Shown: piece by piece, positions 49,967-59,169 of the stretch
How the letters are laid out: the number at the start of each line of letters is the position of its first letter
How positions within the stretch are numbered: the first letter of the stretch is position 1
Source of the DNA: JAAYEA01 sp012689325
GTDB lineage: Bacteria; Chloroflexota; Anaerolineae; JAAYEA01
Reading direction: 5' to 3'
Length of the DNA: 64,000 bases
Assembly (NCBI GenBank): GCA_036841525.1
Contig: DAITVZ010000018.1
Location: 5,343-69,342 of the forward strand
Notes under the pieces: generated by a model
What the model saw: only the letters and a program-made list of their open reading frames with translations
Databases searched by the model: none
Told to the model about the DNA's origin: nothing
Position numbers and translations under genes: made by a program

Positions 49967-50881
49967 ATGTCGCTAGAGACCATCTCCTATGGCAAGGTCA
50001 CTTGGGTCAATATCGAGCAGCCGACGCCGGAGGACGTCCAGGTCCTGCGGCGCAATTATGATTTCCACCCCTTGGAGCTGGAAGACTGCCTGAGCAACAT
50101 CGAGCGGCCCAAGATCGACGAGCACGAGAACTATTTGTTTATCGTGATGCATTTTCCGGTGTACGATTCCAAAAGCCAGGTGAGCCACCCCAGCGAGGTG
50201 GATTTTTTTGTCGGCCAGGGGTTCCTGGTGTCGGTGCACGATGGCGACTTGAAGCCGATCTACCAGTTGTTCGACGATTGCCAAAAGTTCGAAAAGACCC
50301 GCTCGCGCATCATGGGCCGCGGCGCCAGCCGCCTCCTCTATAGCGTCATCGACCGCCTGGTGGACTATTGCGAGCCGGTCTTGCGCAAGGTGGATTCCAA
50401 CATCCGGCAGATCGAGGGGAACATCTTTAGCGAGGACATGCGCCGGGTCGTCGGCGACATCTCGATCGTGCGGCGGGACATCATCGCCCTGCGGCGCATC
50501 ATCCGCCCCCAGATCCCCATCGTCCGCAACCTGGAGGTGGAGGACCGTCCCTTCATCCGCGAGGACCTGGACGTCTATTTTAGCGACATCGTCGACCACC
50601 TGACGCGCCTGTGGGACATGCTGGAGGACCACCGCGAGGTGGTGGAAGGGTTGAGCGAGACCAGCGACTCGGTCATCTCGTACCGGCTGAACGATACCAT
50701 GCGCATCCTCACCATCATCTCGGTGATCATGCTCCCCCTTTCGCTGATCTCGGGGATCTATGGCATGAATGTCGATCTGCCGCTGGACCACCTCTCCTGG
50801 GCCTTTGGCATCGTGCTGGGCATCATGCTCATGGTGGCCGTGGGGATGATCGCGCTGTTCCGCAGGTGGCACGTGATCTGA
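49967..50881 (+). CDS. corA: CorA-type magnesium transporter
   Basis: A 304-aa divalent-cation channel of the CorA family. The start ATG follows AAAGGAGGTGAGGGG; the longer frame upstream is not homologous. The N-terminal cytoplasmic funnel ends near residue 245 and two C-terminal helices follow. The signature G-I-Y-G-M-N lies at the end of the first helix (near residue 264), and the usual E after GMN is replaced by V-D-L. Transport of Mg2+ or Co2+ is likely. It stands alone, with a terminator. Confidence 0.93.
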   Translation: MSLETISYGKVTWVNIEQPTPEDVQVLRRNYDFHPLELEDCLSNIERPKIDEHENYLFIVMHFPVYDSKSQVSHPSEVDFFVGQGFLVSVHDGDLKPIYQLFDDCQKFEKTRSRIMGRGASRLLYSVIDRLVDYCEPVLRKVDSNIRQIEGNIFSEDMRRVVGDISIVRRDIIALRRIIRPQIPIVRNLEVEDRPFIREDLDVYFSDIVDHLTRLWDMLEDHREVVEGLSETSDSVISYRLNDTMRILTIISVIMLPLSLISGIYGMNVDLPLDHLSWAFGIVLGIMLMVAVGMIALFRRWHVI

Positions 50882-50903
50882 TCTTGTGCGTCGCGAATAC
50901 TGG

Positions 50904-50935
50904 GAGGAGGCGGACGGGCAGCGCCACGCCTCCTC
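50904..50935 (+). terminator. Hairpin after corA
   Basis: GAGGAGGCG (50904-50912) and CGCCTCCTC (50927-50935) flank a 14-nt loop; the tail TCTTCTTG is moderately T-rich. Confidence 0.6.
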
Positions 50936-50947
50936 TCTTCTTGTAGG

Positions 50948-52186
50948 ATGGTCGCCTATATGCCGCTCCGAATTGGTTTGCTAACCGACTGCTACCCTCC
51001 CAGCGTGGGCGGGATCGAGCACTATGTCTATAGCCTGGCGAGGGGGCTCGCCCAGCAAGGCCACCTGGTGGACGTGGTCACCCACGAGCCGCCGGGGGCC
51101 AGCCGGTCCCGCTGCGCCGTCCGCGCCGAGTCCGAACCCCTGGGCGACGGGTGGCTCACCACCTATCGCTTCAGCGGGCTGGTGCTCCGGTGGGGCGGCG
51201 GCGATCCCATGCTGGACCCTCGCCTGCCCTCCCACCTGGTCGAGTTGATGGCGGCGCGCCGCTACGACATCGTGCACGGCCACTCCCTGGCCTCGTGGCT
51301 GGTCTTGGCGGGGCTGGTGGCGGCGCGGCGGCTGGGGATCCCTAGCGTGATCACCCGCCATTCCATGACGCGGCGGCCCCAGCGCCCCCCGCTGGTTAGC
51401 CAGCTCTTGCTGAGCCTCGAGCTCAGGCTCGCGCGCGGCTGCGCCGATGCCATCATGTCCGTGAGCGAGGCGGCGGCGGACGAGCTGCCCGACGGGCGGC
51501 GCCGTTACGTCATGCCCGGCGCCGTGGATGCCGAGACGTGGCGCCCTGACCCGGAGACGCGCGCCCGGATGCGCGCCGAGCTGGGGTATGGCCCGGATGA
51601 CCTCGTCATCGGCGCCCTTTCGCGCATGGTCCCCTCCAAGGGCTGGCTGGACCTCCCCGAGATCGCCGCCGAGGTGGTCCGCGCGGCGCCGCAAGCCCGT
51701 TTCCTGGCCGTGGGCGATGGGCCGGTGCGCCAGCAACTGGAGCGCCGCCTGGATGAGCTGAGCCTCCGGCCGTTCTTCACCCTGCCCGGCGCCAAGCCGT
51801 GGAGCGAGGGCCGGGACTATATGAGCGCCATGGACATCTTTTGCTTCCCCAGCCACACCGAGGCCTGGGGGATCGCGCTGCTGGAGGCCATGGCTTGCGC
51901 CAAGCCCTGCGTGGCCCGGCGCAGCCCGGGAACCCAAGAGATCGTGGCGCCCGGGGCTGGCTATCTGGTGGACTCGAATGACGAGATCCTGGCCAGCTTG
52001 CGGCAGCTCATCGCAGACCCCTCACTGCGCGAGCGGCTGGGCGCCAGCGCCCGCCAGCACGTGGAGCAGCGCTACGCCTGGCCGGTGATGGCGTCCAAGA
52101 TCGCGAGGGCCTACGGAGAGATCATCCATGGGACGGCCAGGCCCCTGGCCTATCGGCGGAAAGGGACCGCGACCGTGCAGCGGTAG
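50948..52186 (+). CDS. Glycosyltransferase family 4
   Basis: A GT-B-fold glycosyltransferase of 412 aa. The N-terminal G-G-I-E-H-Y-V-Y-S-L-A-R-G-L and the donor-site region C-F-P-S-H-T-E-A-W-G-I-A-L-L-E-A-M-A (with the two Glu of the EX7E motif) are clear. ATG codons at 50948 and 50966 are both possible. It probably adds hexose to lipid or glycan in the envelope; acceptor unknown. Confidence 0.88.
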   Translation: MVAYMPLRIGLLTDCYPPSVGGIEHYVYSLARGLAQQGHLVDVVTHEPPGASRSRCAVRAESEPLGDGWLTTYRFSGLVLRWGGGDPMLDPRLPSHLVELMAARRYDIVHGHSLASWLVLAGLVAARRLGIPSVITRHSMTRRPQRPPLVSQLLLSLELRLARGCADAIMSVSEAAADELPDGRRRYVMPGAVDAETWRPDPETRARMRAELGYGPDDLVIGALSRMVPSKGWLDLPEIAAEVVRAAPQARFLAVGDGPVRQQLERRLDELSLRPFFTLPGAKPWSEGRDYMSAMDIFCFPSHTEAWGIALLEAMACAKPCVARRSPGTQEIVAPGAGYLVDSNDEILASLRQLIADPSLRERLGASARQHVEQRYAWPVMASKIARAYGEIIHGTARPLAYRRKGTATVQR

Positions 52187-52207
52187 CGGCCCGGCCCGCG
52201 GCGCGGT

Positions 52208-52236
52208 TTGTCCAGCCGCGGATAAGCCGGTATAAT
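52208..52236 (+). promoter_or_regulatory. Promoter of the ccmC-like operon
   Basis: TTGTCC (52208-52213), a 17-nt spacer and a perfect TATAAT (52231-52236), 50 nt upstream of the ccmC start. Confidence 0.65.
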
Positions 52237-52286
52237 GGGCCGGGTGTCGGCCCATCCGCTGGGTTACTCGGGAAAGGCGAGTCGCG

Positions 52287-53027
52287 ATGAAAGATCCCCT
52301 GTCCCTTCCGGGCCGGCGTTGGCTCCCGCTTCTCAGCGTCGCCAGCGCCGTGACCATGATGGCGGCCCTCTATGCGGCCCTGCTCTACGCTCCCACCGAG
52401 CAGAGCATGGGCGACGTGCAGCGGGTCTTTTATTTCCACCTGGCCTCGGCCTGGGTGGGGTTCCTCGCCTTTTTCGTGGCCTTTGCCCTGGGCTGGCGCC
52501 ACCTCGCCCGCCCCGATTGGCGGCTGGATGCCTGGGCGGCGGCCTCGGTGGAGATCGGCGTGCTCTTTTGCGCCATCGTCCTGCTCAGCGGCTCGCTCTG
52601 GGCGCGGCCGATCTGGAACACCTGGTGGACCTGGGACCCGCGGCTGACCACCACCCTGGTGCTGTGGGTCTACTATGCGGGCGTGCTGGCGCTGCGCGGC
52701 TCGGTGGACGAGCCCGAGACCCGCGCCCGCTACACCGCCGTGCTCAGCATCATCGGCTTTATCAACGTGCCCCTGGTTTTCATGGCGATCCGCTGGTGGC
52801 GCACCATCCACCCGGTGATCCTGGACGCGCGGGGGATGCACCTGGAGCCGGCGATGCTGGTCGCGCTGGTGGCCGCGCTGGTGGCTTTCACCCTGCTGTA
52901 CATCACCCTCTGCCTGGCGCAGGTGCGGGCCGCCTACCTGCGGCAGCGGGTGGAGGCGCTCCAGGGGCAGATGGAGGATCGGCTGGAAAAGCGCATGGCC
53001 CGGCGCCCCGGGCAAGGAGCAGCATGA
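52287..53027 (+). CDS. ccmC: Cytochrome c biogenesis haem-handling protein (CcmC/CcsA type)
   Basis: A 246-aa membrane protein with six helices. The haem-binding W-W-T-W-D-P-R-L-T lies near residue 112. His residues in F-Y-F-H-L-A-S (near 53) and in the C-terminal half fit CcmC. An extra charged C-terminal tail (about residue 215 on) is longer than in E. coli CcmC. The other ccm genes are not in the window. The stop overlaps the next small gene (ATGA). Confidence 0.85.
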   Translation: MKDPLSLPGRRWLPLLSVASAVTMMAALYAALLYAPTEQSMGDVQRVFYFHLASAWVGFLAFFVAFALGWRHLARPDWRLDAWAAASVEIGVLFCAIVLLSGSLWARPIWNTWWTWDPRLTTTLVLWVYYAGVLALRGSVDEPETRARYTAVLSIIGFINVPLVFMAIRWWRTIHPVILDARGMHLEPAMLVALVAALVAFTLLYITLCLAQVRAAYLRQRVEALQGQMEDRLEKRMARRPGQGAA

Positions 53028-53176
53028 GCAACCTCGGATACCTCTATGCGGCCCTGGGGGTCACCTGGGGCCTGATCGCCCTCTACGTCTATCGCCTGTA
53101 CCGGCAACAGCAGCGCCTGCAGCGCGAGCTCGAGGCGCTCCAGCGGCTGCACGACCGGCAACAACAGGAAGCCTAG
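53024..53176 (+). CDS. Small membrane protein, CcmD-like
   Basis: A 50-aa protein with one helix (L-Y-A-A-L-G-V-T-W-G-L-I-A-L-Y-V-Y) followed by a charged Gln/Arg-rich tail. Size, topology and the ATGA overlap with ccmC match CcmD, which helps release haem-CcmE. It is too short to prove by sequence alone. Confidence 0.65.
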   Translation: MSNLGYLYAALGVTWGLIALYVYRLYRQQQRLQRELEALQRLHDRQQQEA

Positions 53177-53179
53177 CCC

Positions 53180-53878
53180 ATGACCAAGCCGGTGACCGGC
53201 CGAACCAGGGATGTGGTGATCCTGCTGGATCGCCTGATCTACATCCTGGCCAAGCATTGGCTCTTTGCGGTGAATTGGGCGGTGCTGCTCTACGTGGCGC
53301 TGCCCCTGTTGGCCCCCGTGCTGATGCATGACGGCCACGCGGGCTGGGGCGCCTATCTCTACGACCTCTACGGTCCGCCCACCTGCCACCAGTTGCCGGA
53401 GCGCTCCTATTTCCTCTTTGGCCCCAGCGCCACCTATAGCCTGTCCGAGCTGGAAGCGCTGACCGGCGGGGAGGTGCCGCTGCGTTACGTCGGCAATGGG
53501 GAGATCGGCTACAAGGTGGGGCTGTGCCAGCGCTGCCTGGCCATCTACGTGACGCTCTTTTTGGCGGGGGTCGCCTTTGCCCTCGTGCGGCCCAGGCTGC
53601 GGCCGCTCCCTTGGAAGGTGGCGCTCCTTGGCCTCGCGCCGCTGGCCATCGATGGCGTCGGCCAACTGGTGGGCCTGTGGGAGTCCACCTGGCTCACCCG
53701 CACCCTCACCGGCGCGGCGGCCAGCCTCGGCGTGGTTGGGTTCCTCTATCCCGTGCTGGATCGCGGCTTTGAGGACGTCAAACGGACGGTGGAGCGCCAG
53801 CTGCACCTGGACGGGGGCGGCTCAGCGGGGGGCGCGCCGCGTGGTGAAGAACAAGAGCGCCAGGGCGGCGCCCCCTAG
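53180..53878 (+). CDS. DUF2085 membrane protein
   Basis: A 232-aa protein with about four helices. The motif P-T-C-H-Q-L-P-E-R-S and the later C-Q-R-C-L-A-I-Y are the conserved Cys/His set of DUF2085, probably a metal or redox site. It starts 3 nt after the CcmD-like gene. The last 57 nt overlap the opposite-strand TagO/WecA-type gene. Confidence 0.8.
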   Translation: MTKPVTGRTRDVVILLDRLIYILAKHWLFAVNWAVLLYVALPLLAPVLMHDGHAGWGAYLYDLYGPPTCHQLPERSYFLFGPSATYSLSELEALTGGEVPLRYVGNGEIGYKVGLCQRCLAIYVTLFLAGVAFALVRPRLRPLPWKVALLGLAPLAIDGVGQLVGLWESTWLTRTLTGAAASLGVVGFLYPVLDRGFEDVKRTVERQLHLDGGGSAGGAPRGEEQERQGGAP

Positions 53879-54859
53879 GATCACCAGCGCGCCGAGCTTG
53901 TAGATCCGGTGCGAGAGCAATAGCGCCAGCGCGCCGAACGCGGCGGAAAAGAGGCAATAGACCGCCACGATCTGGCGCTGGGAGAGCCCGGCATCCTGCA
54001 GCCGGTAATGCAAATGTCCCCGGTCCGCCCCGCCCATCGCCTTGCCTCCGCGCCAGCGGCTATACGCCTGCCAGGCCACATCCACGATCGGAATCCCCAT
54101 CACCAAGAGGATCGTTGCCACGCGCGCCCCGGCGATGATCGAGAGCGTTCCCAGGGCATAGCCCACCACATGCGCGCCGCTGCCCATGAATATCCTGGCG
54201 GGGTGGGCGTTGAAGGGGAGAAAGCCCGCCATGGCCCCAAAGAGCGCCAGGGGGAGCAGCGCCACGCTGTATTGCTGCTCGCGGACCATGTGGATAGTCA
54301 GGATCAGCGAGCAGATGGCCGTCACCCCGGCGGCGAGGCCGTCCAGCCCATCCAGGAAATTGACGGTGGAGATCATGCCCGTGATCCAAAAGACGGTGAT
54401 CAGGATGGGCAGCGGCCAGGAGATCCAGACCTGCTGATCGGTGAAGGGGTTGTTCACCACCTCGATAAAGATCAAAAAGGCGATGGCGATGAGCGCGGCG
54501 AGCAGGTGCGCGGCGAACTGGGCCCGGGCGGAGAGCTCCTTGCGGTCATCCACCACGCCGACGGCGGCCAGCACCGTCATGCCGATCAGCACCCCCGCCA
54601 GCCGCGTGGTCTCGTTGGGGTCGGGGCCCTCCGGCGTCGGCGGCATCCACTCCGGCGGCAAAAAGGGGATGATGAGCATGGCGATGGCGCACGACACATA
54701 GATCGCCAGCCCCCCCGACCGCGGGATGATCCCCTGGTGGCGGCGGCGCTCGTCGGGGACGGCCACCAGGCCCCAGCGCCGGCCCAGCCGCGCCGCGAGG
54801 GGCGTCAGGGCCAGCGAGAGCAACAGCGATGTCGCCAGGACCACGATGAAGGCGATCAT
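53822..54859 (-). CDS. TagO/WecA-type undecaprenyl-phosphate sugar-1-phosphate transferase
   Basis: A 345-aa polytopic enzyme (about ten helices) of the MraY/WecA/TagO superfamily. D-D-R-K-E-L near residue 105, N-F-L-D-G-L-D-G-L near 168 and the H-L-H-Y-R-L motif near 282 are diagnostic, the last typical of WecA/TagO rather than MraY. It transfers a HexNAc-phosphate to undecaprenyl phosphate for a surface polymer. It overlaps the convergent DUF2085 gene by 57 nt. Confidence 0.9.
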   Translation of the reverse strand: MIAFIVVLATSLLLSLALTPLAARLGRRWGLVAVPDERRRHQGIIPRSGGLAIYVSCAIAMLIIPFLPPEWMPPTPEGPDPNETTRLAGVLIGMTVLAAVGVVDDRKELSARAQFAAHLLAALIAIAFLIFIEVVNNPFTDQQVWISWPLPILITVFWITGMISTVNFLDGLDGLAAGVTAICSLILTIHMVREQQYSVALLPLALFGAMAGFLPFNAHPARIFMGSGAHVVGYALGTLSIIAGARVATILLVMGIPIVDVAWQAYSRWRGGKAMGGADRGHLHYRLQDAGLSQRQIVAVYCLFSAAFGALALLLSHRIYKLGALVILGGAALALLFFTTRRAPR

Positions 54860-54902
54860 ATCCTTGTCCCCGCCGATGGGCGCGCCCGCTGGCGCGAATC
54901 GG

Positions 54903-55556
54903 CTATCCCGTGCCGAATTGCCGGTCGCCGGCGTCGCCCAAGCCGGGCACGATGTATCCGGCGGGCGGGTCGTCCGGCCCGATGGGCTCCGGGGTCAGGT
55001 GGTCATCGATGACGCCCACGTGGATATCCACGTCCGGGTGCGCGCTCGTGACCCGCGCGATCCCTTCCGGCGCGGCGATGATGGAGAGCACCTTGATCCG
55101 CTTGGCCCCCCAGCGCTTGAGGATGTCGATGGTGGCTTCCACCGAGCCGCCGGTGGCCAGCATGGGGTCCACGATCAGGCACAGCTGGACCGTGGGGTAG
55201 CTCGGCAGCTTGTTATAGTATTCCACGGGCTGCAGGGTCTTGTGGTCGCGATAGAGGCCGATGTGCCAGACCTCGGCGGCGGGCAAAAGGTCCCACACGC
55301 CCTCCACCATGCCCAGCCCCGCCCGCAGGATAGGGACCAGCCCGATCCGCTCGGCCATCTCTTTGCCCGTCGTGGTGGCCAGCGGCGTCTCCACCGGCAC
55401 GTCCACCAGGGGCACATCCAACGTGGCCTCGTAGGCCAGCAGGGTCGAGACCTCGCGCACCAGCGCCCTGAACTTTTTCGGTTCGGTGTTCTTGTCACGC
55501 AAGAGCGTGATCTTGTGCTGGATCAAAGGGTGGTCGGACTGTACCACTTTGCCCAT
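54903..55556 (-). CDS. upp: Uracil phosphoribosyltransferase
   Basis: Uracil salvage enzyme of 217 aa, converting uracil and PRPP to UMP. The PRPP loop L-I-V-D-P-M-L-A-T-G-G-S near residue 128 and the C-terminal uracil-site segment G-L-G-D-A-G-D-R-Q-F-G-T are typical. The ATG follows GGGAGGCCACC. It is monocistronic with a 43-nt gap to the next gene. Confidence 0.95.
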   Translation of the reverse strand: MGKVVQSDHPLIQHKITLLRDKNTEPKKFRALVREVSTLLAYEATLDVPLVDVPVETPLATTTGKEMAERIGLVPILRAGLGMVEGVWDLLPAAEVWHIGLYRDHKTLQPVEYYNKLPSYPTVQLCLIVDPMLATGGSVEATIDILKRWGAKRIKVLSIIAAPEGIARVTSAHPDVDIHVGVIDDHLTPEPIGPDDPPAGYIVPGLGDAGDRQFGTG

Positions 55557-55708
55557 GGTGGCCTCCCGGGTTGCGGTTTGCGCCCGCAGGGGTCAGCATC
55601 CCTGGCCTCTGGCTCCGTCGCGGGCTGAAATCGGCGCGATTGTAACAGAAAAGGGAGCAAAACGCAAATGGGGGGCGCGGCGGTTTTTCGGGCGATGAGG
55701 ATCGGTGG

Positions 55709-55714
55709 TATAAT
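55709..55714 (+). promoter_or_regulatory. TATAAT -10 of the MalT/BTAD regulator gene
   Basis: A perfect TATAAT lies 48 nt before the ATG; the -35 region is a T-rich, poor match. Confidence 0.45.
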
Positions 55715-55762
55715 CAGGGCGTGCCGCGGCCCCGCGAGCAGGACGAGAGCGCAGGAGGGGTT

Positions 55763-58700
55763 ATGCCCAGCGCTGCACCAACCATCATCACCAAGATGCT
55801 CTTGCCGAGCAGGCGCCCCAGCCTGCTCTCGCGGCCTCGGTTGGTGGACTTTATCCATAGCCACATCGACCTCAAGCTCGTGCTCATCTCGGCCGGCGCG
55901 GGCTATGGCAAAACCTCCCTCCTGACCGAATTCGTCCACGATACCGACCTGCCTGTCTGCTGGCTCTCCCTGGATGAAGGCGATCGCGACCTGCGCGTTT
56001 TCCTCGATTACCTGCTGGGGGCGATCCGCTGCCGCTTTCCCGACTTTGGCCGCCAGACCGGCGAGCTCTTGCGCAACGCCGGGGCCTTGCCCGACCTCCG
56101 CGCCATCGTCGGGGCGCTGGCCACCGATATCTATGCCGATATCGCCAGCTATTTCGTCCTCGTGCTGGATGACTATCACCTCATGGATGAGAGCCTGGAG
56201 GTCAACCAGTTCCTGGACCTGTTGCTGCGGCACCTGCCCGCCAACTGCCACCTGATCCTCTCCAGCCGCACCCTGCCCACCAAGCTGACCATGACCCGCC
56301 TGGTGGCTCGCCAAGAGATCGCGGGCTTGGGCGTCTCGGACCTGCGCTTCACCGCGGAAGAGATCCAGGCGCTGATGCGGCAGAATTACGAGATGGAGCT
56401 CCCCGACGACCAGGCCGCCGCCATCGCCGAGCGCTCCGAGGGCTGGATCACCGGCATCCTGCTCACCACCCATGACCTCTGGAAAGGGCTCTTTCGCAAC
56501 ATCCTGCGCGTGCAGGGCGACGAGAGCCAGGTCTTTGACTATCTCGCCAGCGAGGTCTTTGCCCTGCAACCCCCCGCGCGCCAGCGTTTCCTCCTCGCCA
56601 CCGCCGTGCTCGACCGCATGAACCCCAGCCTGTGCAACGCCTTGCTGGGGATATCGGACGCCGGCGAGATCCTGACCGAGCTGGAGCAGAACAACCTCTT
56701 TACCTTCCGGCTGGAAGGGGAGGGGAGCTGGTTTCGCTACCACCACCTCTTCCGTGGTTTTCTGCTGTCCCGGGGCCGCGAGCAGGACGCCGAGCGCTAC
56801 CTGGCGCTGCACGGCCAGGCCGGGCAGCTCTTCGCCGAGCGCGGCCTCTGGCCGGAGGCCATCGCCCAATACCTGCAAGGCGGGTTCTGGGAGGGGGCCG
56901 CCGCGGCCATGGAGCAGGTCGCTCCGCAGGCGCTCGAATCCGGCCAGTGGACCACCCTGGCGCAGTGGGTGGATGCGCTCCCCCCGGCCACCCGCGGGCG
57001 CCATCCCTGGCTCTTGCATCACCGCGCCAAGCTCCACATGGAGGCGGGCCAGTCGGCCCAGTCCAGGGAGCTTTTCGAGCAGGCCAAGGCCGCCTTTGAG
57101 CGCGATGGCGACCGCGTCGGCGTGGCCAGCGCGCTGGTGGAGGAGGGCATCCTCTTGCAGCACTCCGGGCAGGTGGCGCTGGCCCTGGACAATGCCCGCG
57201 GCGCCTTGCAGCTATTGGGGGAGGATGGCACCGTGATCGCGGGCCGCGCCCACCGCGGGCTGGGGTCCGCCCTGATCATGCAGGGCCACGCCGTCGAGTC
57301 GGTGGGCGAGCTGGAGCAGGCCCTGGCGATCTATGAGCGGCTGGGGCGCTATTACGACGTGGCCCTGGTGCACCACGAGCTGGGCTTGGCCCACGACCGG
57401 CTGGGCAATGCGGGCCTGGCCGCCTTGCATTGGGAGCAGGCCCGCAAGTACTGGCAGCGCGTGGGCAACGTCGCCGGCCTGGCCAACACGCTCAACAGCC
57501 TCGGCGTCGCGCTGTATACCCAGGGGCAGTACGCCCAGGCGCTGGAAGTGCTGGAGGAGGCCCTGGAAAAGACCCGCCAGGCCAGCGTGCCTCGCGTCGA
57601 GGCCTACGTCCTCGCCAGCCTGGCCGACCTCTATCGCGACCTCGACGACCTGCCGCTGGCCCTGCAGGCCTACGAGCACGCGCTGGAGATCAGCAAGCGC
57701 AGCGAGGTGCCCTTCATCGTGCTCTATGCCCTGCTGGGCTTGGGCGACATTTATCGGTTGCAGGATAACCTCGACGCCGCCAGCTATTACATCGAGCAAG
57801 GGCAGCAGTTGGCCCAGGAGGGCCAGTCGCGCTATGACCTGGGGCTCTACAAGCTGGCCCATGGCGCGCTGGCGCTGCACCTGGGGGACCGGCGCGGCGG
57901 CGAGCGCGAGCTGCGGGAGGCGGCCCAGTTCTTTGAGGAGACCGGGGCCAAGACCGAGCTGACCAAGGCCCGGCTGCACCTGGCCCATGTCGCCTTCCTG
58001 GATGGCGATCGGGAGCTGGCTGCCGCCTGTCTGGACCAGGTCGTGGCGCTGGCACGCGGGCTGGATTACACCCAGTTCCTGGTGGCCGAGGCCCGGCGGC
58101 TGCCCCAGCTCATCGCCTTTGGCGTCGCGTTGCCCCGCAGCGGCCGCTTTTTCCAGGAGCTCTCGGCCCACCTGCGCGAGCTGGTGCGGCTGAACGTGGC
58201 CGCCTTGCGCGAGGCCAAGGCCCCGGAGGAGAGCAGCCACGCCGCGCTGCTCGAGCTGTATGCCTTTGGCAACGCCGCCGTCACGCTGGACGGCCGCCCC
58301 CTCACCAGCGCCGATTGGGACTCCAGCGTGGCCAAGGAGCTCTTTTTCCTGCTCAGCGCCCATCCGGAGGGGCTGCGCAAGGACGAGATCATCGAATGTC
58401 TCTGGCGGGATGTCCCCCCGGGCAAGGCGAACAGCACCTTTCACTCCACCGTCTATCGGGTGCGCCGCGCCCTGTGGCCGGGCGTGGTGGTCCGCGAGGG
58501 CCAGGTCTACCGCCTGAACGTCGACATCCCCCACACCTCGGACGTCCACGAGTTCGAGCGGCTGTGGAGCGAGGCCCAGGCGCAGCCCGAGCGCATGGAG
58601 GCTTGCTACCGTCGCGCCATCGAGCTCTACAAGGGCGAGTACATGGCCGACGCCTATTCCGATTGGTGCTTGGAGCGGCGCGACCAGCTCAAGGACCAGT

Positions 58701-58972
58701 TTGTCGCCATGCTCACGGACCTTTCTACCTATTACGCGCAGCATGGCCGTTACGAAGAGAGCGCCGAGCTCGCCAAGCGCGCCCTCTCGCTGGACGCCTA
58801 TCGCGAAGCGCTCTATCGGCAGATCATGCAATGCTACGCCCAGGCGGGCAACCGCTCCGCCGCCCTGCGCTACTATCAGGCCTGCGCCCAGACGCTGCAA
58901 GTCGAGCTGGGAATCGAGCCCGAGCTAGAGACCGTCACGCTGTATAATCAGATCCTGCTGGACCACGCCTGA
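55763..58972 (+). CDS. MalT-like ATPase/TPR regulator with C-terminal BTAD (SARP) DNA-binding domain
   Basis: A 1069-aa regulator. The ATG follows GGAGGGGTT. Walker A (I-S-A-G-A-G-Y-G-K-T-S, residues 42-52) and Walker B (V-L-V-L-D-D-Y-H near 120) mark a STAND ATPase like MalT. About ten TPR units span 440-790 (for example L-N-S-L-G-V-A-L-Y-T-Q-G-Q-Y-A-Q-A-L). A winged helix starts near residue 830, and a bacterial transcriptional activation domain (BTAD) runs from about 925 to the end. MalT proteins normally end in a LuxR helix-turn-helix; this one carries an OmpR/SARP-type domain. It lies directly upstream of the peptide array. Confidence 0.92.
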   Translation: MPSAAPTIITKMLLPSRRPSLLSRPRLVDFIHSHIDLKLVLISAGAGYGKTSLLTEFVHDTDLPVCWLSLDEGDRDLRVFLDYLLGAIRCRFPDFGRQTGELLRNAGALPDLRAIVGALATDIYADIASYFVLVLDDYHLMDESLEVNQFLDLLLRHLPANCHLILSSRTLPTKLTMTRLVARQEIAGLGVSDLRFTAEEIQALMRQNYEMELPDDQAAAIAERSEGWITGILLTTHDLWKGLFRNILRVQGDESQVFDYLASEVFALQPPARQRFLLATAVLDRMNPSLCNALLGISDAGEILTELEQNNLFTFRLEGEGSWFRYHHLFRGFLLSRGREQDAERYLALHGQAGQLFAERGLWPEAIAQYLQGGFWEGAAAAMEQVAPQALESGQWTTLAQWVDALPPATRGRHPWLLHHRAKLHMEAGQSAQSRELFEQAKAAFERDGDRVGVASALVEEGILLQHSGQVALALDNARGALQLLGEDGTVIAGRAHRGLGSALIMQGHAVESVGELEQALAIYERLGRYYDVALVHHELGLAHDRLGNAGLAALHWEQARKYWQRVGNVAGLANTLNSLGVALYTQGQYAQALEVLEEALEKTRQASVPRVEAYVLASLADLYRDLDDLPLALQAYEHALEISKRSEVPFIVLYALLGLGDIYRLQDNLDAASYYIEQGQQLAQEGQSRYDLGLYKLAHGALALHLGDRRGGERELREAAQFFEETGAKTELTKARLHLAHVAFLDGDRELAAACLDQVVALARGLDYTQFLVAEARRLPQLIAFGVALPRSGRFFQELSAHLRELVRLNVAALREAKAPEESSHAALLELYAFGNAAVTLDGRPLTSADWDSSVAKELFFLLSAHPEGLRKDEIIECLWRDVPPGKANSTFHSTVYRVRRALWPGVVVREGQVYRLNVDIPHTSDVHEFERLWSEAQAQPERMEACYRRAIELYKGEYMADAYSDWCLERRDQLKDQFVAMLTDLSTYYAQHGRYEESAELAKRALSLDAYREALYRQIMQCYAQAGNRSAALRYYQACAQTLQVELGIEPELETVTLYNQILLDHA

Positions 58973-59096
58973 TCTCGATCAGCGCGCCCAAACACCCAAC
59001 GAGCACTATCCCCTCATCGCGCCCCAGATGGGAGCTATCACGCGACCCGATGGCTCTTTCCGCCCCACCACCCTGCCAGGCCATCTCGTTTCCTAC

Positions 59097-59124
59097 CGTG
59101 ACTTTTTCGTGACTTTTCGTGATT
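59097..59124 (+). promoter_or_regulatory. Three phased direct repeats upstream of the peptide genes
   Basis: CGTGACT, CGTGACT and CGTGATT start at 59097, 59108 and 59118, 11 and 10 bp apart, about one helical turn. Such direct repeats are the known operator form of SARP/BTAD activators. A possible -10 TACCTT lies at 59136-59141. The site is 46 nt before the first peptide start. Confidence 0.65.
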
Positions 59125-59169
59125 AAACTGGCAACTACCTTGATCAACCGATCCAAGAGGAGGTCGCAC

